A DNA stretch of 64,000 nt from Herpetosiphon geysericola (GCF_001306135.1 NZ_LGKP01000008.1:1-64000); one strand, 5' to 3'. Positions 42,689 through 51,924 are shown, counted from the stretch's first letter. Numbers and translations: made by a program. Notes: a model not told the origin generated them from the sequence alone.

Positions 42689-43432
42689 CTACATGCTGGT
42701 TATGCCGCCATCGATGATATATTCGGCTCCAGTGATAAAACTTGCAGCAGGTGAAGCTAAAAAGACGATCAATTCGGCAATTTCTTGGGGTGTGCCCATG
42801 CGTTTAAGCGGAATCGAGCGGATCATTCGTTCATGGGCGCTTGGCTCGAAGCCCTCTAAAATGGCGGTTTCAGTCCAACCTGGGCAAACGGCGTTAATTC
42901 GAATGCCAGCGGAAGCTAGCTCAATTGCTCCGGTTTTGCTCATCTGAATCACGCCAGCTTTGGCTACGCCATATGGCCCCAAATTGGGCGAGCCGCCAAC
43001 GCCTGCAATCGAGGCCACATTGACGATTGCACCGCCTTTGCCGCCTGCAAGCATAGCTTGGCTGGCATATTTTTGGCCCCAAAATACGCCAGTTAAATCG
43101 ATGTCGAGCACACGTTGCCAATTATGATTTTCGGTCAGGTGCAATGGCGCTGGTTGGCCACCAATGCCTGCATTGTTAATCATAATATCCAAGCCACCTT
43201 GGTCGAGGGCAGATTGTACCAAGGCTTGAATATCGGCCTCGTTGCGCACATCGCACGCCTGAAAAAGAGCGTGGCCATCTGCGCTGCGAATCTGTTCGAC
43301 AGTTTGTAATCCTGCTTGCTGATTAATATCGCCAATGACGACGGTTGCGCCTTGGGCTGCTAAGATTTTGGCTGTGGCCGCGCCGATCCCAATCGCTCCG
43401 CCAGTGACAATTGCAACTTTTCCGTGCAGCAT
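42689..43432 (-). CDS. Short-chain dehydrogenase/reductase (FabG-like)
   Basis: A 247-residue classical SDR: NAD(P) motif TGGAIGIGAATA (~10), NNAGIGG (~86), catalytic Ser-Tyr-Lys in ASIAGVGGSP...YGVAKAG (~141-160), and the C-terminal ASPAASFITGAEYIIDGG. It reduces or oxidises a ketone/alcohol; the substrate cannot be read. AAGGAG lies six bases before the ATG. An aspartate (GDINQQ) at the end of the second strand suggests NAD(H) preference, as known for the family. Confidence 0.93.
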   Translation of the reverse strand: MLHGKVAIVTGGAIGIGAATAKILAAQGATVVIGDINQQAGLQTVEQIRSADGHALFQACDVRNEADIQALVQSALDQGGLDIMINNAGIGGQPAPLHLTENHNWQRVLDIDLTGVFWGQKYASQAMLAGGKGGAIVNVASIAGVGGSPNLGPYGVAKAGVIQMSKTGAIELASAGIRINAVCPGWTETAILEGFEPSAHERMIRSIPLKRMGTPQEIAELIVFLASPAASFITGAEYIIDGGITSM

Positions 43433-43814
43433 CCTGTTCTCCTTGCCATGCTAGCTGTGGTGCTATTATCAGAAATCGACCCACAAAAGTCAAAAGTCAG
43501 AAGGCAGAAGTCAGAAGTCAAAAGGAATCAGGTTATTGACTATGGGCTTTGGTCTAGCGGAAACAGAATCCAATAATCTGTGCCAATCTTTGGCTAAAAT
43601 AATTATTATTCGTGTCCTTCGCGCTCTTCGCGGTTCCCGTGCTTCGTGTCCTTTGTGGATCAGACCTCAACAAGCCATTTGACGCAGCGAACAAGATTTA
43701 GTATAGTCTCCGAGGAATAAAATCTATTTAATCCGATTAAATTGTCTTTATGCACAAATGTGCTCTACGACTATGTGTAGGGCTATTTGGCTTGCACGAA
43801 AGGAATGGGCCTGA
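43433..43814. other. Intergenic region with low-complexity repeats and PepSY promoter
   Basis: Two low-complexity stretches occur: AGTCAAAAGTCAGAAGGCAG-type units (43489-43530) and CGTGTCCTTCGCGCTCTTCG-type units (43610-43665). A perfect 17-bp palindrome lies at 43726-43742. No gene was seen. Confidence 0.5.
43726..43742. promoter_or_regulatory. Perfect palindrome upstream of the PepSY gene
   Basis: ATTTAATC-C-GATTAAAT is a perfect inverted repeat around one base, 73 bp before the PepSY start codon. Its size and place fit an operator for a dimeric regulator; it does not match the classical Fur or DtxR box that I recall. Confidence 0.45.
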
Positions 43815-45161
43815 ATGGCGCTCGATACTGCTTCAACTTCTAAGCGCGTGCCCGATGCGGCGATAAATGGCCCAGCAGCGGTAACTGCCAAGAAACGTTT
43901 AGCGCGACTCTACGCGGCAATTTGGCGCTGGCACTGTATTGCAGGCCTGTTGGTCACGCCAATTTTGTTTGTGGTTTCGTTGGCTGGCGCGATCTATGTC
44001 TTTCGCGATGAGCTTGAGCCAATGATCTATCCTGAATTGTTTGTTGTGGCTCCGCAAGCTCAGCTGTTGAGCTATGGCGAATTGGTTGCGGCGGCAGAAG
44101 CAGCCTATCCAAATGCCCATGCCGAGTATATCTTTCAGCATCGTGACCCTGCGCATTCCTTGGGTATTCACATGCATCTCAGCGAAACTGAAGATCTGAC
44201 GGCCTATGTGAATCAATACACCGGCCAAGTGTTGGGGATGCAAGATCATTCGAGCTTTTTCGATTGGATTTTGAGTTTGCACCGCAGCTTATTTGCTGGC
44301 CTATTTGGGCGCTTGGTGGTTGAGTTGATGGTTGGCTGGAGCATTTCATCGGTTTTGACTGGGTTGTATTTATGGTGGCGACGCAGTAGCGGCAAGCCTG
44401 GGCGTTGGTGGGTACGTTGGGCAGGCAAGCCACGGACAATTCTGCGCGAACTGCACAGCGTTTTGGGAGCCTATTTTGCAATTGTGGCCGTCATTGTTAT
44501 GGCAACGGGCCTGATTTTTACCTATGCCGCTGGCACCTTGATGCTCGGCAGCTTAGCCTACAGTGGCCAATTGCCAGCTTCGTATATTCGTGCACCGCGC
44601 TCTGCAGCAGCCGCCGCCGATGCCACGCCGCTGAGCATCGATCAAGCAGTGGCGCGCTATCAAGCAACCGGCAATGCAGAAGAATGGAGCTTGTTTATTC
44701 CTGAAAAGCCAGAACAGGCGTTTAGCTTTACCACCAACAGCAGCCACGATTTGCCCAAAATGCGCATGGCATGGGTTGATCAGTATAACGGCACGATTTT
44801 GGATGATCTGCGTTGGAATATGTTGGGCTTGCCTGCCAAAGCGGCCTTATATTTCTACCCGATTCATACTGGAGCGATCTATGGCTGGCCAACCAAAATT
44901 ATTGCCGTATTGACCTGTTTGATTTTGATTGGCCTGAGTATTTCGGGTGTGCTTTTGTGGTGGTGGCGCAGACCCCAGGGCAAATTGGGCATGCCTGGCC
45001 GCGTTAACGAGCAGGTTGTGCCAAAATGGATGGTTGCCTTAATTGTGATCTTGAGCATTTTCATGCCATTGATGGGCATTTCATTGCTGTTGGTTTTGTT
45101 TGGGGATTGGGCTTGGCGGCGTTGGCAGCGTGCTCGTAATAATCAACCATCCCAATCTTGA
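43815..45161 (+). CDS. PepSY-associated membrane protein
   Basis: A 448-residue PepSY-TM protein (PF03929 type) with four to five membrane helices: IWRWHCIAGLLVTPILFVVS at ~36, LVVELMVGWSISSVLTGLYLWWRR (~172), ILRELHSVLGAYFAIVAVIVM (~209) and two C-terminal helices. The histidines in RWHC, LSLHRSL and ELHSVLG are the conserved ones thought to bind heme in the family. Such proteins often serve in iron acquisition or ferric reduction. AAGGA lies upstream of the ATG. Confidence 0.88.
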   Translation: MALDTASTSKRVPDAAINGPAAVTAKKRLARLYAAIWRWHCIAGLLVTPILFVVSLAGAIYVFRDELEPMIYPELFVVAPQAQLLSYGELVAAAEAAYPNAHAEYIFQHRDPAHSLGIHMHLSETEDLTAYVNQYTGQVLGMQDHSSFFDWILSLHRSLFAGLFGRLVVELMVGWSISSVLTGLYLWWRRSSGKPGRWWVRWAGKPRTILRELHSVLGAYFAIVAVIVMATGLIFTYAAGTLMLGSLAYSGQLPASYIRAPRSAAAAADATPLSIDQAVARYQATGNAEEWSLFIPEKPEQAFSFTTNSSHDLPKMRMAWVDQYNGTILDDLRWNMLGLPAKAALYFYPIHTGAIYGWPTKIIAVLTCLILIGLSISGVLLWWWRRPQGKLGMPGRVNEQVVPKWMVALIVILSIFMPLMGISLLLVLFGDWAWRRWQRARNNQPSQS

Positions 45162-45402
45162 TCGTCTAGCTGAAATCTTGATTAAGTGGGATTGAATTTG
45201 AAGCAATGGTCCATAATCGAGTTGCATATTCCTCGTTTTTCATTCTTCAATCGGTTCGGAGCTTAATCCATCTTTGATTTTTCAGTGGAATAAGCTGATG
45301 TATGTTATTCTGCTTGGTCAGCAAGATTGGCGAAGCTAAGAATATACCTGCGACTGATGGTGGGTTCGTATGACGCAACTGCGTCCCAAGGAGATCTGAA
45401 AC

Positions 45403-45972
45403 ATGGATTGGTCAATTTTCGCTGCCCAAGCCGATATGCGCGAGGGCTACTACAGCGGTGCTGCTGGAATCTTGGCATCGGCGCTGGCATGGTCGGTTGC
45501 GGCAGGTGTTGCGCTTGCTGGCTCACCAGAACGCGCAATCGTAGTCCTGCTACTGGGTGGGATGCTCATCTTCCCCGTCTCGATCGTAATTTGTAAAATC
45601 CTTGGAGCGCGCGGCACGCATACCAAAGGCAATCCGCTTGGCCAACTAGCAGGAGCCAGCACATTCTGGCTGATTTTCTGTATGCCGCTTGCCTATGGCC
45701 TTGGTCGGGAACATTCAGCTTGGTTCTTTAGTGCCATGTTAATTGTAATTGGCGGTCGCTATCTTGTATTTGCTACGCTCTATGGCATGCGGCTCTACTG
45801 GATTTTAGGGCTTGCCCTTGCCGCCGCCGCGATTGGGTTGGTGTTTCTATCCGCCGCCGCGACAATTGCTGTGAGTGCTGGCGCGCTGATCGAATTGGGC
45901 TTTGCAATCACATGTTTCGTCTATCATCGTCAGTCGTTGCGCTCGCTCGCAGGCGAAAAGCTGAGCAGCTAA
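45403..45972 (+). CDS. DUF7010-type membrane protein
   Basis: A 189-residue protein with five or six membrane helices. The pattern ADMREGYYSGAAGILASALAW followed by LLLGGMLIFPVSIVICKILGA resembles small membrane proteins annotated as DUF7010. The function is unknown. AAGGAG lies nine bases before the ATG at 45403. A strong terminator follows 70 bp later. Confidence 0.7.
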   Translation: MDWSIFAAQADMREGYYSGAAGILASALAWSVAAGVALAGSPERAIVVLLLGGMLIFPVSIVICKILGARGTHTKGNPLGQLAGASTFWLIFCMPLAYGLGREHSAWFFSAMLIVIGGRYLVFATLYGMRLYWILGLALAAAAIGLVFLSAAATIAVSAGALIELGFAITCFVYHRQSLRSLAGEKLSS

Positions 45973-46041
45973 TTCTGCTGCCGAATTGTGTCAGCGCATC
46001 CGAAATCCGGAAACATTCAACTAAATCTATAAGTTAACCAG

Positions 46042-46092
46042 CGAACGCTCCTCGTGCATAGGCTTGAGCCAAGGAGCGTTCGTGCATTTTTA
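46042..46092 (+). terminator. Terminator after the DUF7010 gene
   Basis: CGAACGCTCCT and AGGAGCGTTCG form an 11-bp perfect stem with a 19-nt loop, followed by TGCATTTTTAG. It lies between two convergent genes. Confidence 0.8.
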
Positions 46093-46096
46093 GTGA

Positions 46097-47476
46097 TCAA
46101 GCAGCTTGCTGGCCCATATTAGTATAGAAATGAATCGCGGTTGCAACGCCACGGAAGAATTCATCAACCAACAGATATTCGTTCGGCGCATGGCCATTTT
46201 CGCCCGTGCCGAAGCCTAAGGTGGCCAAATTCATCCCAAGTTCGCGCTGGAACATGCCCATAATTGGCACTGAGCCGCCTTGACGATAGAGAGTCGCAGG
46301 CTTGCCCCAAGTTGCCTCAAATGCCGCTTGCAAGGCTTCAATCACTGGTCCATCATAGAGCAAATTAACCGGATAGCTTGCTGGGCCTTTGGTCACAATC
46401 ACTTCGGCGGTTTCGCTGGCAAAGCTTTGGGCAAACTGGCTAAATGCCTCAAGAATCGCATGCGGATCTTGGTCGGCGACGAGACGCATGGTTACTTTGA
46501 AGCCTGCTTCGGCTGGAATGATCGTTTTGGTGCCAGCCCCTTGATAGCCGCCCCAAACGCCGTTGACATCGCAGGTTGGCAAGGCCGTGGTGCGCGCAAC
46601 CAATGACCCAAGCTCGTTGGCCCAAAACGTATCGCGTCCTGTTTGACTCTTGAGCATTTCGAAAAATTCTTGCTCTTGCGCTGCCATCAAGCCTTGTTCG
46701 GTCGCCGACGGCGTTTGCACATCAGCATAGAAGCCAGGAATTTGAATCCGCCCAGTTTGGTCATGGAGAGCAGCGATAATTGTGCTCACTACATGAATTG
46801 GGTTTTGCACCGCCCCGCCAACTAAGCCAGAATGTAAATCATGGCTTGGTCCCGTTACTTTTACTTCGGCCCCAATAATGCCGCGGGCTGTATAGAACAT
46901 TAAGGGTTGGTCTGGCTCCGAGCCGCCATCGCAAATGAGCATCAAATCTGCTGCTAGCAAATCTTTATGCTTACGCACAAATGGCTCCATTGCTGGCGAC
47001 CCAGTTTCTTCTTCGCCCTCGAACACTACTTTGATATTGACTGGCAGCGTGCCAGAGGTTTCAAGCAGGGCTTCAAAGGCGATCAAATTGGCAAACGCGC
47101 CACATTTATCGTCAATTGAGCCACGTGCATACAACCTGCCCTCATGAAGCCGTGGCTCGAACGGCGGGGTTTCCCACAATTCAAGTGGCTCGACTGGCTG
47201 AACATCATAATGGGCATAGACCAAAATCGTTGGCGCATTTGGCCCAGCCTTGAGCCACTCGCCATACACGACCGGATGCCCAGCGGTCGCAATTGCCTGA
47301 CAGTTGGCAAAGCCAATCCGTTGCAAATCACCAACCAGCCAATCGGCACAGCGCTGCACATCGGCAGCAAATGCGGGGTCAGTACTCACTGATGGAATCC
47401 GCAGCAATTCGCTGAATCGAGCCAGCAGTTGATCATGGCGATCATCAACCCATGCCAAGGCAGCATCAACACTCAT
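46097..47476 (-). CDS. M20-family dipeptidase
   Basis: A 459-residue M20 metallopeptidase with the dizinc ligands: VYAHYDVQP (~86), RGSIDDKCG (~117), EGEEETGSP (~151), ICDGGSEP (~180) and the late GENGHAPNEY (~433). The lid/dimerisation domain (~210-370) lies in between. It probably cleaves dipeptides in the cytoplasm, as in carnosinase-like family members. It starts with ATG at 47476 and GAGG upstream. It is monocistronic between a terminator and a repeat-rich gap. Confidence 0.93.
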   Translation of the reverse strand: MSVDAALAWVDDRHDQLLARFSELLRIPSVSTDPAFAADVQRCADWLVGDLQRIGFANCQAIATAGHPVVYGEWLKAGPNAPTILVYAHYDVQPVEPLELWETPPFEPRLHEGRLYARGSIDDKCGAFANLIAFEALLETSGTLPVNIKVVFEGEEETGSPAMEPFVRKHKDLLAADLMLICDGGSEPDQPLMFYTARGIIGAEVKVTGPSHDLHSGLVGGAVQNPIHVVSTIIAALHDQTGRIQIPGFYADVQTPSATEQGLMAAQEQEFFEMLKSQTGRDTFWANELGSLVARTTALPTCDVNGVWGGYQGAGTKTIIPAEAGFKVTMRLVADQDPHAILEAFSQFAQSFASETAEVIVTKGPASYPVNLLYDGPVIEALQAAFEATWGKPATLYRQGGSVPIMGMFQRELGMNLATLGFGTGENGHAPNEYLLVDEFFRGVATAIHFYTNMGQQAA

Positions 47477-47551
47477 CTGGTAGACCTCATACTAATTCGA
47501 TCCCTTAATTCAGTATAGGGTAAGCAGTAGCTTTCAACAACCAGCTTTTGA

Positions 47552-47632
47552 TCCACGAAGCACGCAAAGCAAGGGATTAATTGTCAGCGACGAGGGATCG
47601 GGAGCTGAAGAATCGCGAAGATCGCGAAGAGC
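47552..47632. repeat. Low-complexity intergenic repeat (CGAAG/CGCGAAGA type)
   Basis: Short degenerate CGAAGCACGCAAAG and GAATCGCGAAGATCGCGAAG units fill this stretch. Related units appear at 43610-43665 and 63375-63398. I know of such degenerate stretches from Chloroflexota intergenic regions; their role is unknown. Confidence 0.5.
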
Positions 47633-47687
47633 AGGCAAGATAGATAATCCTTGGGTAGTAGAAAAAACTGCAACAGTCCACGGAGAA

Positions 47688-47752
47688 ATATTTGGGGGTG
47701 CAGGGGGCTGAAAACCCCCTGCGTTTCCCTCAGGCGGAGGGACGGAAGGGTG
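47688..47752 (-). repeat. Dispersed palindromic repeat, copy 2
   Basis: On the minus strand it reads CACCCTTCCGTCCCTCCGCC, then GCAGGGGGTTTTCAGCCCCC and TGCACCCCCAAATAT. It aligns block by block with 35512-35577. The hairpins AGGGGG/CCCCCT are kept while bases in the loops differ. Confidence 0.7.
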
Positions 47753-47770
47753 ACGAATCGATTGCTTGAA

Positions 47771-48673
47771 CTATGAACTTGTTCCATTTGCGGCAGCAGG
47801 TTTAATGGGCTGGCCACGATGCAAATAACTTTCAAGGCTATACAACGCTAAAGCAATCCAGATAATCGCAAATCCAAGCAGTTTCGCGCCAGAAATTGGC
47901 TCGTGATACAGCAACACTCCGAGGCTAAATTGCATTGTCGGGTTGATATATTGCAATAAGCCAAGGGTCGTCATCGGAATTTGGCGGGCGCCGGCTGCAA
48001 AAAGCAGCAGCGGAATTGCCGTAACAACGCCTGCCCCAGCCAACAACAGTGTTACTGTCCACGATTGATGACCAAAGGCTGCTGTGCCTTGGGTTTCTAG
48101 CCATAGCAAATACGCCGCCGCTGGCCCAAAAAAGACCACCGTTTCCAAGGCAAGCCCTTGGAGCGAATCCAAGGCAGCAGTTTTGCGAATGAGGCCATAA
48201 AAGCCAAAACTAAAGGCCAAAGCCAAAGCGATCCATGGCAACACACCCAATGCTACGCTGAGATAAACCACGCCAATTGCTGCCAAGCCAATCGCGAGCG
48301 CTTGCCAGCGTCGCACCCGTTCGCCCAAAAACAGCATACCCAAGCCAACGTTGACCAAAGGATTGATAAAATAGCCAAGGCTACTTTCGACCACATGGTT
48401 GGCATTGACCGCCCAAATGTAGACATACCAGTTGATTCCCAATAACAACGCGCTGGTCGCATAGATCAACACGGTGCGTCGATTGCGCAACACCTGCAAA
48501 AACTGGCCGATTTGGCCGCGAACCAGCACCAAAAAGCCGACAAAAACCAACGACCATGCCATGCGATGGGCCAAAATCTCCAAGGCTGGAACGCTGCTGA
48601 GCAACTTCCAGTAGAGCGGGAAAAATCCCCAACATGCATAAGCTCCGGCTGCGTAGAGAATTCCCCGTTTCAT
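47771..48673 (-). CDS. rarD: EamA-family transporter RarD
   Basis: A 300-residue transporter with ten predicted helices (two EamA repeats). The beginning (GILYAAGAYACWGFFPLYWK) and ALEILAHRMAWSLVFV are typical for RarD. The next conserved piece is NWYVYIWAVNANHVVESSLGYFINPLVNV (~82-110, split). It is thought to export small metabolites; the substrate is unknown. GGGAG lies seven bases before the ATG at 48673. Confidence 0.92.
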   Translation of the reverse strand: MKRGILYAAGAYACWGFFPLYWKLLSSVPALEILAHRMAWSLVFVGFLVLVRGQIGQFLQVLRNRRTVLIYATSALLLGINWYVYIWAVNANHVVESSLGYFINPLVNVGLGMLFLGERVRRWQALAIGLAAIGVVYLSVALGVLPWIALALAFSFGFYGLIRKTAALDSLQGLALETVVFFGPAAAYLLWLETQGTAAFGHQSWTVTLLLAGAGVVTAIPLLLFAAGARQIPMTTLGLLQYINPTMQFSLGVLLYHEPISGAKLLGFAIIWIALALYSLESYLHRGQPIKPAAANGTSS

Positions 48674-48890
48674 GCCAACACTCCCATTGATGCACGTTTT
48701 GCTTGGTGCTTGGAATAATCAATTTTAGCGTAGCTGCATTATCGCTGATTTTTGCCAAAATTATGCTATGCTTAATCCCAAGCCTCGTAGCCAAGCTGCC
48801 TCAGATCTGAATGATTTTGCGTTTGGCTGACCTTTCTTCGCTGCATCGTCGTAAGCGTTGTACCCTTAATCGCCATTAGGGAGCGTTGAC

Positions 48891-49763
48891 ATGAGCACTT
48901 CAGCAACAGAAATCGCCGCCCTCAAGACCGAAATTGCCGAATTACAAGCCCAATTGGCCCATGCCCAACAGCAAGCTGAGTTATTTGAAAATGTCGTGAA
49001 CCATTTGCCAATTGGCATCGATTTGTTGCAACGCGACGATCCAACTGATCCGCGCTCATTTCGCTTGATCTTTTCGAATGGTTTGATGCCAAATGCAACG
49101 ATTGATCTGCGTTTGCACGTTGGCAAATTGCTCACCGCTATTTTCCCCGATATTCCGCTGGCTATCTTAAAGCGCTATCACCAAGCCTTGGACTCTGGCG
49201 AAACCATGCATCTGAATGAGTTGGTGATGAATCTGCCAGAGGTTGGCGAACGCGTTGCACGCTTGACCGCAATTCCGTTGAGTAGCGATCTGTTGTGCAT
49301 TAAAGTTGCCGATATTACTGAGCAAAAACAAGTGCTCGAAGCCCAACGCCAGATGCTTGAGCAACAGGCGATTATTCATAGCCAACAGGAAGCGTTGGCC
49401 GATATTTCAACGCCATTAATTCCAATTACCGATAGTGTGGTGATTATGCCGCTGATCGGGGCAGTTGATACGCGGCGGGCGCAGCAGATGCTGGAAACCT
49501 TGCTCCATGGCATTAGCGTGATGCACACGCGCTTTGCAATTTTGGATATTACTGGGGTGCCGATTGTCGATACTCAAGTTGCGCATGTGCTGATTCAAGC
49601 AGCCCAATCGGTGCGCTTGCTAGGCGGCCAGGTGATTTTAACTGGCATTCGACCAGAAGTTGCCCAAACCTTGGTTGGCTTGGGCGTAAATCTCAACGAT
49701 TTGATTGTGCGTGGCAATTTGCAGAGCGGCGTGGCCTACGCCACGTTGGAGCGCTCGCGCTAA
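48891..49763 (+). CDS. PAS-STAS protein, RsbR-type stressosome regulator
   Basis: A 290-residue protein with an N-terminal coiled coil (~5-33), a PAS-like domain (~36-150: ELFENVVNHLPIGIDLLQRD...CIKVADITEQKQ), a helical linker and a C-terminal STAS domain (~180-285) with AILDITGVPIVDTQVAHVLI. The Thr in DITGVP is the usual RsbR phosphorylation site. Such proteins act in stress signalling with RsbS/RsbT; no kinase is adjacent. GGGAG precedes the ATG. It converges with the ABC permease gene, no gap. Confidence 0.88.
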   Translation: MSTSATEIAALKTEIAELQAQLAHAQQQAELFENVVNHLPIGIDLLQRDDPTDPRSFRLIFSNGLMPNATIDLRLHVGKLLTAIFPDIPLAILKRYHQALDSGETMHLNELVMNLPEVGERVARLTAIPLSSDLLCIKVADITEQKQVLEAQRQMLEQQAIIHSQQEALADISTPLIPITDSVVIMPLIGAVDTRRAQQMLETLLHGISVMHTRFAILDITGVPIVDTQVAHVLIQAAQSVRLLGGQVILTGIRPEVAQTLVGLGVNLNDLIVRGNLQSGVAYATLERSR

Positions 49764-50438
49764 TTAGATAAAATTGGTCTTGCGTTGTTGTATCAAGAGC
49801 GTCGTGCCTAATAAGCCAATAATGACCACCAATTGAAGCGCCAAAATGCTCAATTCGGTGCTATTCCAGGCCAATTCGTTGCTATTGCGATGCTGGGCAA
49901 TTGCCGGAATTTTGAGCATGCCCCATAAAAATCCTTGAAAGCCCAAATTGGCAATAGCCATGGCTGCAATCGCTCCATGTTGCGATTCAGTTACAATTCC
50001 TAGCATCATTATCAGGCAATAGCTCAATAAAATTTCAACTAAACCCAAGCTTACTAACGCCGTTAATCCATCAGGCAGAGTATCACGGGTCAGAATAATC
50101 AGCCAACTACTCACTAATGCCATGAGCCACGGCACGCAAAACATCGAAAGATTGGCAGTAAGCTTGGCAATTGCATAATGGCGGGCCGAAACTGGCAAGC
50201 TCATAATAAAGGTCAAGGTTTTTTGGCTATATTCGCTAATGACATTGCTGGTTGTTAGGTGAATACATAAAATAAATAAAATAGTAAAGATCAGAATCAC
50301 ACCGATGCCAAAAACGATATTATTAGGATCTGCAAGCAGCATTAGGTTGGCAATGAGCATTGCGCCAATATAAATAACCATCATCGTGCGATTAATCTGC
50401 CAATCCTTGCGAACAAGGTGTTTAATCATCGAATTCAT
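49764..50438 (-). CDS. ABC-2 type transporter permease
   Basis: A 224-residue membrane protein with six predicted helices and the ABC-2 permease pattern (SNVISEYSQKTLTFIMSLPVSARHYAIAKL, ~68-97, split). It pairs with the ATPase encoded just upstream; their genes overlap by ATGA at 50435-50438. Arrangement with a YtrA-like GntR regulator suggests an exporter for antimicrobial or envelope stress, by analogy with Bacillus ytr operons. Confidence 0.85.
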   Translation of the reverse strand: MNSMIKHLVRKDWQINRTMMVIYIGAMLIANLMLLADPNNIVFGIGVILIFTILFILCIHLTTSNVISEYSQKTLTFIMSLPVSARHYAIAKLTANLSMFCVPWLMALVSSWLIILTRDTLPDGLTALVSLGLVEILLSYCLIMMLGIVTESQHGAIAAMAIANLGFQGFLWGMLKIPAIAQHRNSNELAWNSTELSILALQLVVIIGLLGTTLLIQQRKTNFI

Positions 50439-51331
50439 AAAGTTTTTCCTTCACGCCGAGCTTGAATTGAAGCAACGAAAATTTCTTCTAGGGTCAAGTA
50501 TTCGACTGCTTGAATTTCTAGGCCTGCTTGTTGATAGATTTGGTGTAATTCTGGGCTATAGCGGTTGGTAATGAGGCTTTGGAGTTGGCCATTGCCTTGT
50601 TGCTGAACGATATGGGGTAATTCAGCTAAGCTTTGGCCTGGTTCAATCCGTACCCGCAAACGGCGCCATAGATCAAGTAAATCTTCTTTAGATGTGGCTT
50701 CGATAATTGTTCCTTGGTCAATAAAAGCTACTTGATCGGAAATTTGCTCAACATCCAAGGTATTGTGCGACGAGAACAAGATCGTGCGTTGTTCATCGGC
50801 CAACACTTCCATGAGCGCGCTTAGCACTTCTTGACGTGCCACCGGATCAAGCCCAGTCGTCGGTTCATCAAGCACCAAAAGTTTTGGGCGATGGGCCAAC
50901 GCCAACAGCAAAGTGGCTTTTACCCGTTGGCCATGCGATAAACCCTTGATTTTCTGTTCAGCCCGTAGGTCGAAGCGCTTGAGCAAGTGCTCTGCATAGG
51001 CTTGATCCCAATTGGGATAAATCGATTGAATAAACTGCATATGCCACGCTAAATTTGCCTTGGGATAGAGCCGCATATCCTCGGAAACATAGCCAATTTC
51101 GCGTTTTGCGAGCACCTGTTGATCAGGCATGGTCTGACCCAATACCTGCACCGAGCCGCGATCTTGATGCACTAAGCCCAATAAAATCCGAATCGTGGTC
51201 GATTTTCCTGCGCCATTAACGCCGATAAATCCGGTAATGCTGCCAGTTGGCAAGCTAAGAGAAATATCGTTCAGTCGAAAATATTTATAATCTTTGCCAA
51301 CATTGCGTAATTCAACTGCATGACTGTTCAT
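50435..51331 (-). CDS. ABC transporter ATP-binding protein
   Basis: A 298-residue ABC ATPase: Walker A GVNGAGKSTTIR (~38), LSHGQRVKATLLLAL signature (~138), Walker B LLVLDEPTTGLDP (~158) and switch His in LFSSHN. The C-terminal ~80 residues follow CcmA/NatA-like exporters. It is the middle gene of the GntR-ATPase-permease operon, overlapping the genes on both sides by 4 bp. AGGAG lies five bases before the ATG. Confidence 0.95.
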   Translation of the reverse strand: MNSHAVELRNVGKDYKYFRLNDISLSLPTGSITGFIGVNGAGKSTTIRILLGLVHQDRGSVQVLGQTMPDQQVLAKREIGYVSEDMRLYPKANLAWHMQFIQSIYPNWDQAYAEHLLKRFDLRAEQKIKGLSHGQRVKATLLLALAHRPKLLVLDEPTTGLDPVARQEVLSALMEVLADEQRTILFSSHNTLDVEQISDQVAFIDQGTIIEATSKEDLLDLWRRLRVRIEPGQSLAELPHIVQQQGNGQLQSLITNRYSPELHQIYQQAGLEIQAVEYLTLEEIFVASIQARREGKTL

Positions 51332-51726
51332 AAAAGCTCCTGTTGTTGATTCGAGGCCGCAGCATGCAAGCGTTGAATTAATTGTTCATTCGATAAACCT
51401 AATAATGCTGCTAAACGTGCTACCTGCTCAAGATACGAATTCAATTCATCCTCCCATACTTGGCGACTAAGTTGAGTATTGGTGGCAACAAATGAGCCTT
51501 TGCCATGCTGCGTTACGATAATTCCTTCATGCTCTAGCTCAAAGTATGCGCGCTTGACGGTAATAACGCTAATCCGTAAATCAATCGCAAGCTGCCGAAT
51601 TGAGGGAATTTCGCTGCCCGCTGGCCAATCGCCAAGCGCAATCCGCTGTTTAATTTGCTCAATAATTTGCAAATACATCGGACGTCCATCAGTCCGTGAA
51701 ATAATTAAATCACTGTGTATGTTCAT
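51328..51726 (-). CDS. GntR-family (YtrA-type) regulator
   Basis: A 132-residue GntR protein with the winged HTH DWPAGSEIPSIRQLAIDLRI...TVKRAYFELEHEGIIVTQHGKGSFV (~34-83) and only a short C-terminal dimerisation helix, as in YtrA. I chose the ATG at 51726; a GTG two codons earlier is possible. No ribosome site is visible, so the mRNA may be leaderless. Such regulators repress their own ABC transporter operon; an imperfect inverted repeat covers the start. Confidence 0.93.
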   Translation of the reverse strand: MNIHSDLIISRTDGRPMYLQIIEQIKQRIALGDWPAGSEIPSIRQLAIDLRISVITVKRAYFELEHEGIIVTQHGKGSFVATNTQLSRQVWEDELNSYLEQVARLAALLGLSNEQLIQRLHAAASNQQQELL

Positions 51727-51750
51727 ATACACAGTATATACAGTATGTAC
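51722..51750. promoter_or_regulatory. Candidate GntR operator over the operon start
   Basis: The minus strand reads GTACATAC, TGTATATACT, GTGTATATGAAC, an imperfect inverted repeat with a central GTATATAC palindrome directly at the regulator's start codon. This fits autorepression, but the match with known YtrA sites has not been tested. Confidence 0.35.
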
Positions 51751-51924
51751 AGCTTGTCAAGGGCTAAAACACAAACGACCAGCATAGTGCTGGTCGTTGC
51801 TCTTGGTCTTTAATATTTTTGTTAAACGTCCATGAATGCGACTACTCGCCTGGGTCAGTAGCAGAGAGAACGTTTATTGGGCGCTGACAAGCATATTACG
51901 GCTTGCCAGCACAAGCAGCATTAA

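Noticed and set aside
17527-43740. Shared 13-mer CTATTTAATCCGA at about 17531 and 43725
   Set aside because: Several such 13-base matches are expected by chance in 64 kb, and the second site's palindrome is not kept at the first.
47584-47835. Open frame of 83 codons over the dispersed repeat and the rarD 3' end
   Set aside because: It consists mainly of the palindromic repeat and low-complexity sequence and overlaps rarD.
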